From: SLQH01 sp964612995
Lineage (GTDB): Bacteria; Planctomycetota; UBA11346
Direction: 5' to 3'
NCBI GenBank assembly: GCA_964612995.1
Contig: CAZTGE010000089.1
Coordinates: 1 to 16,982, forward strand
Length of the DNA: 16,982 nt
The position numbers and the translations under genes are program-made. Positions 1 to 7,513 of this stretch are shown in pieces (position 1 is the first letter of the stretch; each line of letters starts with the position of its first letter). The notes beneath the pieces are model-generated. The model had not been told where the DNA came from. It saw nothing but the letters and a program-made list of their open reading frames with translations, and did not search any database.

Positions 1-25
1 CTTCAGGAAGGTCTGAGCAGTTACT

Positions 26-110
26 CTCAAACATCCTCAAACATCACTCTTCTTGGCGTCCTTTGCGTTCTTTGCGAGAGACATCAAAATGGTTGCAAGT
101 TGCAAGTTGC
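26..110. repeat. Cluster of three short tandem repeats
   Basis: CTCAAACATC occurs twice in direct succession (26-35 and 36-45). CTTTGCG occurs at 61-67 and 70-76, inside a run reading GGCGTCCTTTGCGTTCTTTG. GTTGCAA occurs twice plus a partial third unit (92-98, 99-105, 106-110). Runs of the GGCGTCCTTTGCGTTC type recur between genes in many environmental Proteobacteria, so this may be a copy of a dispersed intergenic motif. That last statement is from memory and was not searched. Confidence 0.5.
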
Positions 111-265
111 CTGAATAGTTACAAAGTAGAAAGGTGGGCCGGAACCCTATGCTCGCAACCCTTGGGTTGTGGGCGGAGGCCCACCTTGGTCGTTCGACCC
201 GTTCGTGGCCCGGATTGTGTCCTTGCGATAGACGGTCGTGGCGACCGGGTTCCTGGTTCTTCGCA

Positions 266-313
266 GCCGGCCCGCAGGGCCGGCGGGGGTTCTGAAGGAA
301 GCGCCCCCTCTGC
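266..313 (-). repeat. Hairpin element, probable degenerate copy of the 6035-6133 element
   Basis: A perfect 8-bp stem (GCCGGCCC / GGGCCGGC) with a GCA loop lies at 266-284. Read on the minus strand, 300-313 gives GCAGAGGGGGCGCT and 269-281 gives GGCCCTGCGGGCC. Both words also occur, in the same order, at 6035-6048 and 6121-6133 on the plus strand. The spacing differs (18 bases here, 72 there), which fits a deleted copy of one dispersed palindromic element. Confidence 0.5.
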
Positions 314-361
314 CAGAGGCCGCATTCACCGAGCATCGGGCAGCCGCCTGGAATGCCGCGT

Positions 362-1594
362 TCAACCGCCGGGTCGGATCGGGTCGACGTAGTGCGGGGC
401 CATGCGTTCGTTGAAGGCCTCCACCGCCTGGCCCAGCTCGGCGACCAGACCGGGATGGCGGCTAGCGAGATTGTAGCTCTCCTCGGGGTCGATCTCCAGA
501 TCGTAGAGCTGGGGGAACTCGCTCTTGCGGCCGTAGATGCCGCGCTCGGCATCGAGCTGGAGCTTCCACTTCCCGTGGATCACCGCCTTGATCTCGTTGT
601 GGTCGTAGAGGAACAGATGCTCGTGCGGGCTGGTACCGGCGCCGCGGAACAGCGGGCCGATATCGCGACCGTCGATCTCGGAGGGCGCTTCGCCGCCGGC
701 CCAGCGGAGGAAGGTCGGCAGCATGTCCATCAGATGCGCCGGTTCGCTGCTGCGCACGCCGGCGGGGATGCCGTTGGGCCAGCGGGCGATGAACGGCACC
801 TTGACCCCGCCCTCGTAGACACCGAACTTGCGCCCGCGGCTGCCGCCGGTGTTGCCCTCGAACCAGGGGCCGTTGTCGGAGGTGACGATGATCGCGGTGT
901 CGTCGGCCAGGCCGAGCGCTTCGAGCCGCTCCATGATCACTCCGAGATAGTGATCGATACACTCGATGGTGTCGCCGTAGAGTCCGCAGGCGCTGCGGCC
1001 GAGGAATTCCTGTTCCGCCGCCAGCGGGACATGGGGCATGGTGTGGGCGAGGTAGAGGAAGAAGGGCCGCTCGCGGTTCGCCTCGATGAAAGCGAGTGAT
1101 TCCTCGGTGTAGCGACGGGTCAGCGCGGCCTGGTCGACCGGCTCGTCGGTGCGCTGCTCATCGCTGTAGAGCGCGAGGTCGCGCATGTCGTTGGAATAGA
1201 GCAGGCCGAAATACCGGTCGAAGCCGTGGCGGGTGGGCAGATGCTCCTCGCGACAGCCGACGTGCCACTTGCCGGCGGCCATGGTCGCGTAGCCGTGGTC
1301 GCGCAGACGCGCGGCGACGGTCGGCATCTCGCTGCCGATGCCGACGGTGTCGTCCGGGAACAGCACACGGGGGATGCCCATGCGCTGGGCATAACAACCG
1401 GTGAGCACCTGGATCCGCGCCGGCGAGCAGGTCGGGGCGGTGTACATGCGGTCGAAGCGCACGCCCTGGTCCATGATCCGGCGCATGTTCGGCGTACGCA
1501 TCCTGGTCCGGCCGTAGCCTTCGACGTCGCCGAAGCCCATGTCGTCCATCATGACGTAGACAATGTTGGGGCTGCGTGGGGGTTGTGCGGGCAT
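362..1594 (-). CDS. Formylglycine-dependent sulfatase (arylsulfatase-like, S1 type)
   Basis: This 410-residue protein should hydrolyse a sulfate ester; the substrate cannot be told from the sequence. Family marks in order: metal-binding MMDDMG (residues 15-20); the sulfatase signature with CSPAR at 56-60, whose Cys56 would be converted to formylglycine; AAGKWHVG (107-113); HTMPHVP (184-190); TSDNGPW (239-244); the GGSRGRK and GGVKVPF stretch (250-268); and a C-terminal LYDLEIDP (363-370). The start at 1594 is chosen because AGGGAG lies 5 bases before it and homology begins at once; the in-frame upstream extension to 1852 is arginine-rich and overlaps hrpA. No signal peptide is visible, unusual for a family that is often periplasmic. 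No sulfatase-maturating enzyme gene lies nearby. It is divergent from hrpA. Confidence 0.93.
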   Translation of the reverse strand: MPAQPPRSPNIVYVMMDDMGFGDVEGYGRTRMRTPNMRRIMDQGVRFDRMYTAPTCSPARIQVLTGCYAQRMGIPRVLFPDDTVGIGSEMPTVAARLRDHGYATMAAGKWHVGCREEHLPTRHGFDRYFGLLYSNDMRDLALYSDEQRTDEPVDQAALTRRYTEESLAFIEANRERPFFLYLAHTMPHVPLAAEQEFLGRSACGLYGDTIECIDHYLGVIMERLEALGLADDTAIIVTSDNGPWFEGNTGGSRGRKFGVYEGGVKVPFIARWPNGIPAGVRSSEPAHLMDMLPTFLRWAGGEAPSEIDGRDIGPLFRGAGTSPHEHLFLYDHNEIKAVIHGKWKLQLDAERGIYGRKSEFPQLYDLEIDPEESYNLASRHPGLVAELGQAVEAFNERMAPHYVDPIRPGG

Positions 1595-1707
1595 GGTCGC
1601 TCCCTGTGCTGTGCGTCCGGCCCACCATCGGCGTTGCCATCGAGCGGTCAAATCGCAGATTGCCCGATCGGACCCGGCGTGTGCCGGCGGTGCCGATGGG
1701 ATCGGCG

Positions 1708-4700
1708 ATGGCAGATACGGATCTCGAAGCGATCGAGCGCCTGGCCGCTGCGGCCAGTGTGGCCACGGCGCAACGGATCGCGCGCGACCTGGCCGCTGCA
1801 CGCAAACGTTTGCGCGCCGGCAAGCCGGCCGACCGCCTGCTCGCGCGCGCACAGGCGCACGCGGCGCGCAGCGCGGCGGAGGTTCAGCGGCGCACGGCGA
1901 TCCGGTTGCGGCTCGACACCCCGCCGGAGTTGCCGGTCGGCGAGCGTCGCTCCGAGATCATCGCCGCGATGCGGACCCACCGCGTTCTGGTGATCACCGG
2001 CGAGACCGGGTCGGGCAAGACGACCCAGTTGCCGAAGATGCTGTTGGCCGCCGGGCGCGGGCGGCGGGGGATGATCGCGGTGACCCAGCCGCGGCGGGTG
2101 GCGGCGGTGAGCGTGGCCCGCCGCCTGGTCGAGGAGACCGCGGCGCCGGGCGCAGCGGTGGCCCACGCGATCCGTTTCGACGACCGCAGCGGCGCGGACA
2201 CCCTGGTGCGGATCTGCACTGACGGCCTGCTGCTCGCAGAGGCCGGACGCGATCCCGACCTGCTGCGCTACGACTGCGTGGTCGTCGATGAGGCCCACGA
2301 GCGTTCCCTGAACATCGACGTGCTCCTCGGCCTGTTGCGGCGCCTGCTGGTGCGGCGATCGGACCTGATGGTGGTGGTGACCTCGGCCTCGATCGACGCC
2401 GAGCGTTTCGCCGGTTACTTCGCCCGCGACGGCGAACCTGCGCCGGTGATCGCGCTCAGCGGGCGGGTCCATCCGGTGGACGTGATCCATCGCGACCCGG
2501 GCGACAGCGATGTCGGCTTCCTGCATGAGGCGGTGCGCACGGTGCGCGAGCTGCATGCGGAGGAACCCGCCGGCGACATCCTCTGCTTCCTGCCAACCGA
2601 GCGTGACATCCTCGAAGCCCGGCGCCGGCTCGCCGACGTGCCGGGGATGAGCGTGCTGCCGCTCTACGGCCGACTCAACCCGCGCGAACAGCAGCGGGTG
2701 TTCGCTCCGGCGCGCGGGCGCAAGGTGGTGCTGGCGACCAATATCGCCGAGACCTCGATCACCGTGCCGGGCATCCGGTACGTGGTCGACGCGGGTCTGG
2801 CCCGGATCAAGCGCTACTCCGCCGCTTCGCGCACCGAGCGCCTGCCGATCGAGCCGGTGAGCCAGGCCAGCCTGCTGCAGCGCGCCGGCCGCGCCGGGCG
2901 GGTGATGCCGGGGATCTGCATACGCCTCTGTGGCGAGGAGGACGTCGGCGCGCGCCCCGCCTACACCGAGCCCGAGATCCGCCGCTCGAATGTCGCTGGG
3001 GTGCTGCTGCACTGTCTCGCCGCCGGTCTCGGCGATCCCGAGGATTTCCCGTGGATGGATCCGCCGGCCGCCGGGGCCTGGACCCAGGCGCGCGCGCTGC
3101 TGCGCGAGCTCGGTGCCATCGCCCCGACCAGCGCTGCGGCGCGGCACCGCCTCACGTCTCTGGGCCGGCGGCTGGCGCGGATCCCGGCCGACCCGCAGAT
3201 CGCGCGGGTGCTGCTCTCCGGGGTCGAGGCGGGCTGTCCGCACGAGGTCTGCACCCTGGCCGCCTTCCTCTCGGTGATCGATCCTCGCTTGCGACCGCCC
3301 GGCGAGGAGGCCGCGGCCGATGCGGCCCAGGCGGTCTTCCTCCACGAGGCCGGCGATCTGGCCACCGCGTTGAATTTATGGCGGGCCTTCGCCGAGTGCC
3401 CCAGCGGCAACGCGCGCGCGCGTTTCGCCAAGGCGCATTTCCTCGGTTACCGTCGTCTGCGCGAATGGGCCGACGTGCGGCACCAGCTGTGGCGCTGCCT
3501 GCGCGAGGATCTGCGTCTGCCCGGCCTGCCGCCGGCGGCTGCCGACGAACCCGACCTGGATGCGATCCACCGCGCGGTGCTCACCGGCATGCTCGGCAAC
3601 GTGTGCATGAACGATCCCGAGGCCCGCTGCTATCGCGCTGCCGGCAACCGCCAGGTCCAGCTGCACCCCGGCAGCGCCCTGCGCAAGACCGCCGATGGCG
3701 CTCAGCGCACCGCTCGCCCCGCCTGGCTGCTGGCCTGCGAGATCGTTGAGACCTCGCGCGTGTTCGTCCGCCTCTGTGCGCCGATCGATCCGCGTTGGAT
3801 CCTCGATCTCGCGCCGGATGGGCTCAAGCGCAGCTACCGCGATCCCCACTTCGACCCGGCCTCCGGGCGGGTGGTCTGCCGCGAAGACGTCAGCTGGAAG
3901 GGCCTGCCGCTCGTCGATGGCAGGCGTGTCGGCTATCAGCGCATCGATCCGGAAGCCGCCTGCGCCATCTTCGTCACCGAGGCCCTGGCGGCCGAGCGGA
4001 TCGAGCAGCGTTTCGCCTTCTGCAGTCACAACCGGCGGGTCCTCGCCCGCCTGCGCTCGCTCGAGCATCGCCTGCGCGACCCGACCCTGGCCGTCGACCG
4101 CGGTCGGCTGGAGGCCCACCATCGCGCCGCGCTCTCGTCCGCGACGCGACCGGTCGCCTCGGTCGCGGCCCTGCGCGCGTTCATCAAGCAGCACGGCGAT
4201 GCGGGTTTGCGGCTCGACCCCGCCGCCTGGGTCGGCGCCGGGCTGTGGCAGCGCGTCGAACGCGATTTCCCCAGCCGCATCACCATGGGCGGGAAGGACT
4301 GGTTGCTGCGCTACCGGTTCGCTCCCGGTGAGAGCGATGACGGGGCCACGCTCGAGATCCGCGAGGCCGACCTGCCCTACCTCGACGCGGCGGTGCTCGC
4401 CCTGCCGGTGCCCGGGTGGGCTGCCGAAGCGGTCGAGGCCTGCCTGCGTCTCTTGCCCAAGGCCGTCCGCCGGGAGCTGATTCCGCTCGCCGACACCGCG
4501 GCCGGACTCGCGCCGGCGGTGTGCGCATCGGGCCTGCCGCTGAGTCAGGCGGTGGCCACCGCGGTGGCCGAGCGGCTCGACTGTCGTGTGCCGCCGCCCG
4601 ATCCGGCCGGGTTGCCCGAACACCTGCGTCTGCGCATCGTCGTCCACAACGCAGGCGACGAGATCCTCTACAGCGGTCGGGACTGGCGCCATGTGCTCGC

Positions 4701-5871
4701 GCTGGCAGGTGGTAGCGAGGCGCTCGATCCGCTCGCCCCGCTGCGCGAGCGCCATCAGACCGACCCCGGCGACACCTGGCCGGGCCCGGTACCGCAGACG
4801 GTGGCCATCGGGGGCCTGCAGGCCTGGTGTGGTCTGGCCCGCGCGCGCTCGGCCGCGGCCACCGTCGCTGCCCAGCGCAGCGTCTATGCCTCCGAGGCCG
4901 CCTGCCGGGTCTGGCATCCCGACGGGGTGCGCGCGCTGCTCGAGGCGCGGCTGGAGCCGGAGCTCGAGGCCGTGGTCAACGGTGGCGACAGCCGCCTCGA
5001 CGCCCGGATCGAACGCGACTGCGGCACGAGCGCCGGCGCCCTGCGGCGTCAGCTGGCGATCCAGGTGCTGGTCGACGCGAGCCCGCTCGCCGCACGCTGT
5101 CGCGACCACGAGGCCTTCGCCGCGCTGGAGACCGCCGCCAGGCAGGCCCTGGCCGCCGCAGCGCCGGAGATCGACGCCCTGCTCGGCCGTTGCGCCGATA
5201 CGGCCCGCACCATCCGTCAGCGTCTGCGTCGCGGCAGCCGCGGACTCGGCGCCGCGGCGGTCCTCAGCGCTGTCGGCACCGAACTCAGCCGTCTGCTCGA
5301 ACCGGGCTGGCCCGGTTGGCTCGGCTATCGCGCTGCGCTGCGCATGCCCCACTACCTCCAGGCGCTGGAGTGGCTGCTCGACGACGCCGATCTGGCCGCC
5401 GAGCGCGCCGTACGCGCCCAGCGCCATCGCGCGCGTCTGGTGGCGGCGTGGACGGAGGTCGCCCAGCACGCCGATCCGCGCCGGGTTCGCGCCTGCGGCC
5501 TGCAGGACACGGCGCGCCACGCTCGCGCCGTGCTCGAGGAATGCCTGCTGATGGCCACCCGGCCGCGCGAGGCGCCACGTCTCGGCGCGCCGCAGTTCGG
5601 CGCCACCGAGGGCCTGCTGCACAAACTGCTCGATACGCTCGATCGCCAGCTGGCGGCGAGTGAACGTGCCGACCGCGAATGCCGTCAGGCCCTGCTCGAC
5701 GCCGCGGCCCAGCTCCAACGCGCGCCCGCCGGTCCCATCCGCACGGCCCTTGAACGTTCGCTCACCGATGCCCTGCGTCGCCTGCCCGAACTCGGTCAGG
5801 GCTGTGACCTGGAGGACCAACACGCCCGGGCCCGCGCGCTGATCGCGCGGGTGCGCAGCGCCTTGAGTTGA
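1708..5871 (+). CDS. hrpA: DEAH-box RNA helicase HrpA
   Basis: A 1387-residue ATP-dependent RNA helicase of the HrpA family, slightly longer than the E. coli protein (about 1300). In E. coli HrpA acts on mRNA and stalled ribosomes in the cytoplasm. Motifs: Walker A GETGSGKTT (98-106), TQPRR (motif Ia), DEAH (194-197), TSAS in place of the usual SAT (225-228), ATNIAETS (343-350) and QRAGRAGR (391-398). HA2 and OB-like regions follow. The C-terminal half matches the HrpA-specific DUF3418 region, for example WLLRYRF and LPKAVRREL. I chose ATG 1708 (MADTDLEA). ATG 1696 is equally open, both have weak ribosome binding sites, and an ATG at 1576 would overlap the sulfatase start. The gene is alone in its transcription unit, unless the lipoprotein 430 bases downstream is read through. 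Confidence 0.96.
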   Translation: MADTDLEAIERLAAAASVATAQRIARDLAAARKRLRAGKPADRLLARAQAHAARSAAEVQRRTAIRLRLDTPPELPVGERRSEIIAAMRTHRVLVITGETGSGKTTQLPKMLLAAGRGRRGMIAVTQPRRVAAVSVARRLVEETAAPGAAVAHAIRFDDRSGADTLVRICTDGLLLAEAGRDPDLLRYDCVVVDEAHERSLNIDVLLGLLRRLLVRRSDLMVVVTSASIDAERFAGYFARDGEPAPVIALSGRVHPVDVIHRDPGDSDVGFLHEAVRTVRELHAEEPAGDILCFLPTERDILEARRRLADVPGMSVLPLYGRLNPREQQRVFAPARGRKVVLATNIAETSITVPGIRYVVDAGLARIKRYSAASRTERLPIEPVSQASLLQRAGRAGRVMPGICIRLCGEEDVGARPAYTEPEIRRSNVAGVLLHCLAAGLGDPEDFPWMDPPAAGAWTQARALLRELGAIAPTSAAARHRLTSLGRRLARIPADPQIARVLLSGVEAGCPHEVCTLAAFLSVIDPRLRPPGEEAAADAAQAVFLHEAGDLATALNLWRAFAECPSGNARARFAKAHFLGYRRLREWADVRHQLWRCLREDLRLPGLPPAAADEPDLDAIHRAVLTGMLGNVCMNDPEARCYRAAGNRQVQLHPGSALRKTADGAQRTARPAWLLACEIVETSRVFVRLCAPIDPRWILDLAPDGLKRSYRDPHFDPASGRVVCREDVSWKGLPLVDGRRVGYQRIDPEAACAIFVTEALAAERIEQRFAFCSHNRRVLARLRSLEHRLRDPTLAVDRGRLEAHHRAALSSATRPVASVAALRAFIKQHGDAGLRLDPAAWVGAGLWQRVERDFPSRITMGGKDWLLRYRFAPGESDDGATLEIREADLPYLDAAVLALPVPGWAAEAVEACLRLLPKAVRRELIPLADTAAGLAPAVCASGLPLSQAVATAVAERLDCRVPPPDPAGLPEHLRLRIVVHNAGDEILYSGRDWRHVLALAGGSEALDPLAPLRERHQTDPGDTWPGPVPQTVAIGGLQAWCGLARARSAAATVAAQRSVYASEAACRVWHPDGVRALLEARLEPELEAVVNGGDSRLDARIERDCGTSAGALRRQLAIQVLVDASPLAARCRDHEAFAALETAARQALAAAAPEIDALLGRCADTARTIRQRLRRGSRGLGAAAVLSAVGTELSRLLEPGWPGWLGYRAALRMPHYLQALEWLLDDADLAAERAVRAQRHRARLVAAWTEVAQHADPRRVRACGLQDTARHARAVLEECLLMATRPREAPRLGAPQFGATEGLLHKLLDTLDRQLAASERADRECRQALLDAAAQLQRAPAGPIRTALERSLTDALRRLPELGQGCDLEDQHARARALIARVRSALS

Positions 5872-6301
5872 CGGCCGCCTTTTTCGCGCGGTTGGCAGCC
5901 TCGCGTCGGTGCGGGGCGTCTCGGGCCGGCTGCGATCCCTGCCGCCAGCGAGCGAGCAGAGGCGGGTCTGCCGTAGTGTTGTCGTCGCCCTGCGCAAGCT
6001 CCCTCGCGGTGTGGCGTCTCCCTTGAGGCTTCCTGCAGAGGGGGCGCTGCCCCCTCGCGGCTTCGCCGCGTACCCCCCCGGCCTCGGTCGTCACTCGCCA
6101 GCTGCGCTGGCGTTTTCGGCGGCCCTGCGGGCCATTTTCGCCGAAAACCGTTCCTCTGTCGGCCGACCCGCTATTCACGATATGTGGCGTGCGAACGCTT
6201 CACTGCGACCTCTGAGGGCGTCGTCTCCCTTGGCGGCCGTCGCGCCCGGCCTAGGCTGCCTGCTGCCGCCGAGCCCGTGTCCACCGCCCGGAGATGACCG
6301 C
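5872..6301. other. Intergenic region with palindromic element cluster
   Basis: The 430 bases between hrpA and the lipoprotein gene contain no credible gene. One reading frame runs through in phase with the lipoprotein gene, but its predicted peptide is low-complexity and carries no signal peptide at its start. The central part (6038-6147) is four adjacent hairpins, annotated separately. The last 100 bases should hold the promoter of the lipoprotein gene, though I see no strong -35/-10 pair. Confidence 0.6.
6038..6147 (+). repeat. Array of four consecutive hairpins (REP/BIME-like palindromic element)
   Basis: Perfect inverted repeats follow one another, each with a three-base loop: GAGGGGGC-GCT-GCCCCCTC (6038-6056); GCGGC-TTC-GCCGC (6057-6069); CGCCAGC-TGC-GCTGGCG (6096-6112); GGCCC-TGC-GGGCC (6121-6133). 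The last is enclosed by an outer stem TTTTCGGCG / CGCCGAAAA (6113-6121 with 6139-6147, sharing base 6121). Such density is not expected by chance and no reading frame explains it. A related copy lies at 266-313 on the other strand. It may be a dispersed non-autonomous element, or a transcript-stabilising or terminating structure after hrpA. Confidence 0.7.
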
Positions 6302-7489
6302 ATGCGTGTCCCGCCCGTTCTCGCCCTGTCCGCCGTCCTGTTGTGCGCCGCCTGTGGCGGCGATCGCGCCCGGCCGCAACCGGGTGACGCCGGCCCGGGC
6401 GATTTCATCGAGGTGCGCGAATTCGGGTGGCTGACCTCCCTGCGTCGGCCACAACCGGCCTGGCACCCGAGCAGTCGGATGCTCGCGGCACGCGGTCGCG
6501 AGGGTCTGGTGCTCTACCACGAGGGCGGGCGCAGCCCCACCGTGTACAGCTACTCCGACAAGCGTCAGGCCTACGATCCGCGCTGGATCAACGCCGGCGA
6601 ACTGGTGTTCGGCCCCGAACCGGCGGTGCAGCGCGACGCCGATGGGCGGGTGTTGCTGCCGCGCGAGGGGCTGCGGGTGACCACCTACAGCCGCGATGGT
6701 CTCAGCGAGCCGCGGGAACTGAGTGAAGTTGGCTACCGGCCGCGGCCCTGGGGCCGGCGCGGCATCGTCGCCAGCGCGGCCGAGAACATCTACATCTACG
6801 ATGCGCGTGGGCGACGCGAGCTGTTCGAGGTCGGCTTCGACCCCGAGCCCGATCCCTGGGGCCCCGGTCTGGCCTGGCGCGACAAGCCCTTCGGCCTGCC
6901 CGACTACTGGACCGAGGTCGAGGGGCTCGGCAACCTGTACATACGGTGGGGTGAAAACTCTGTGACCCGCCTGCCGCGCGCGGTCGAACCGGCCTGGTGC
7001 TCCTGGGGCGGGCTGGTGGCGACGGTGATCGACGTGCCCGAACCGCCGGGCCCGGTCGCCGCCGAGCCGGGCGCACCGGCGCCCCCGTCCTCCGGTGCCG
7101 AGTCCGTGCGCGACGCGGTCGCCGCACGACAGGGCGGCGCGGTCGTGCCGGTCGACCCGCCCGAGGCCACGGCCTCTGCGACGGATTGGTGGACTCCCGG
7201 GACCTCCGTGGTCTACCTGCCCGGCCCCGACGCCGCGCCGGTGGTGGTCGGCGAAGGTCTGCGCAACCCGGCCCCGCATCCGACCGAGCCGGTGCTCGCC
7301 GCGGTCGATCGCGACGGCGCGGTGGTCCTGGTCGCCTGCGGTACCGGCGAGCATCGGGTCACCACCGTCGATCCCGCGGGGCTGCGTCCGGTGTGGAGCC
7401 CCGACGGTACCCGTCTGCTCTACGAGCAGGAGACCGACAATCCGGCGGTACGCTATCTCGCGGTGAGCGTGTTCCGGATCGTCGACTGA
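6302..7489 (+). CDS. Lipoprotein with TolB/PD40-type beta-propeller repeats
   Basis: A 395-residue exported protein of unknown function. The N-terminus is a short signal sequence with CAAC ending at Cys18, a probable but imperfect lipobox because Cys is at -3. The body carries WD40-like PD40 repeats: QPAWHPSSRMLAA near the start, YDPRWINAGELVF, PAPHPTEPVLAAVDRDG and a final RPVWSPDGTRLLYE. These are typical of TolB-like periplasmic propellers that bind protein partners. Residues about 242-300 form a proline/alanine-rich insert between blades. ATG 6302 is supported by GGAGA at 6290-6294, 7 bases upstream; the frame is open further upstream but crosses the hairpin element. It converges on uvrB with 24 bases between stop codons. 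A specific role cannot be given. Confidence 0.85.
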   Translation: MRVPPVLALSAVLLCAACGGDRARPQPGDAGPGDFIEVREFGWLTSLRRPQPAWHPSSRMLAARGREGLVLYHEGGRSPTVYSYSDKRQAYDPRWINAGELVFGPEPAVQRDADGRVLLPREGLRVTTYSRDGLSEPRELSEVGYRPRPWGRRGIVASAAENIYIYDARGRRELFEVGFDPEPDPWGPGLAWRDKPFGLPDYWTEVEGLGNLYIRWGENSVTRLPRAVEPAWCSWGGLVATVIDVPEPPGPVAAEPGAPAPPSSGAESVRDAVAARQGGAVVPVDPPEATASATDWWTPGTSVVYLPGPDAAPVVVGEGLRNPAPHPTEPVLAAVDRDGAVVLVACGTGEHRVTTVDPAGLRPVWSPDGTRLLYEQETDNPAVRYLAVSVFRIVD

Positions 7490-7513
7490 GCTCGCCGGCC
7501 CGGGCGGGCGCGC

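Larger units (their letters stand above)
1..361. other. Non-coding stretch with short repeats and one hairpin element
   Basis: I see no credible gene here. Reading frames that cross it have arginine/proline-rich composition without family features. The first 110 bases are AT-richer than the rest and carry three short tandem repeats (listed separately). The part from about 140 onward is GC-rich and holds a perfect hairpin at 266-284. The stretch lies beyond the 3' end of the minus-strand sulfatase gene, so its right part may be that gene's 3' untranslated region. Confidence 0.6.

Noticed and set aside
37..552. Minus-strand frame over the left non-coding region
   Set aside because: It crosses the short tandem repeats, overlaps the sulfatase 3' end and is low-complexity; no start support.
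1648..3345. Minus-strand reading frame (565 codons) opposite the hrpA helicase core
   Set aside because: Composition-driven shadow rich in His, Arg and Gln; it overlaps conserved helicase motifs and lacks any recognisable domain.
5831..5851. Perfect hairpin CCCGCGCG-CTGAT-CGCGCGGG as hrpA terminator
   Set aside because: It lies inside the hrpA coding end, and the nearest T-run (5879-5883) is about 27 bases away, so it is not an intrinsic terminator.
3376..5997. Long minus-strand reading frame (about 870 codons) opposite hrpA
   Set aside because: It is antisense to well-matched HrpA motifs. The translation is Arg/Ala/Gly-rich with no family features, as expected for a shadow frame in GC-rich DNA.
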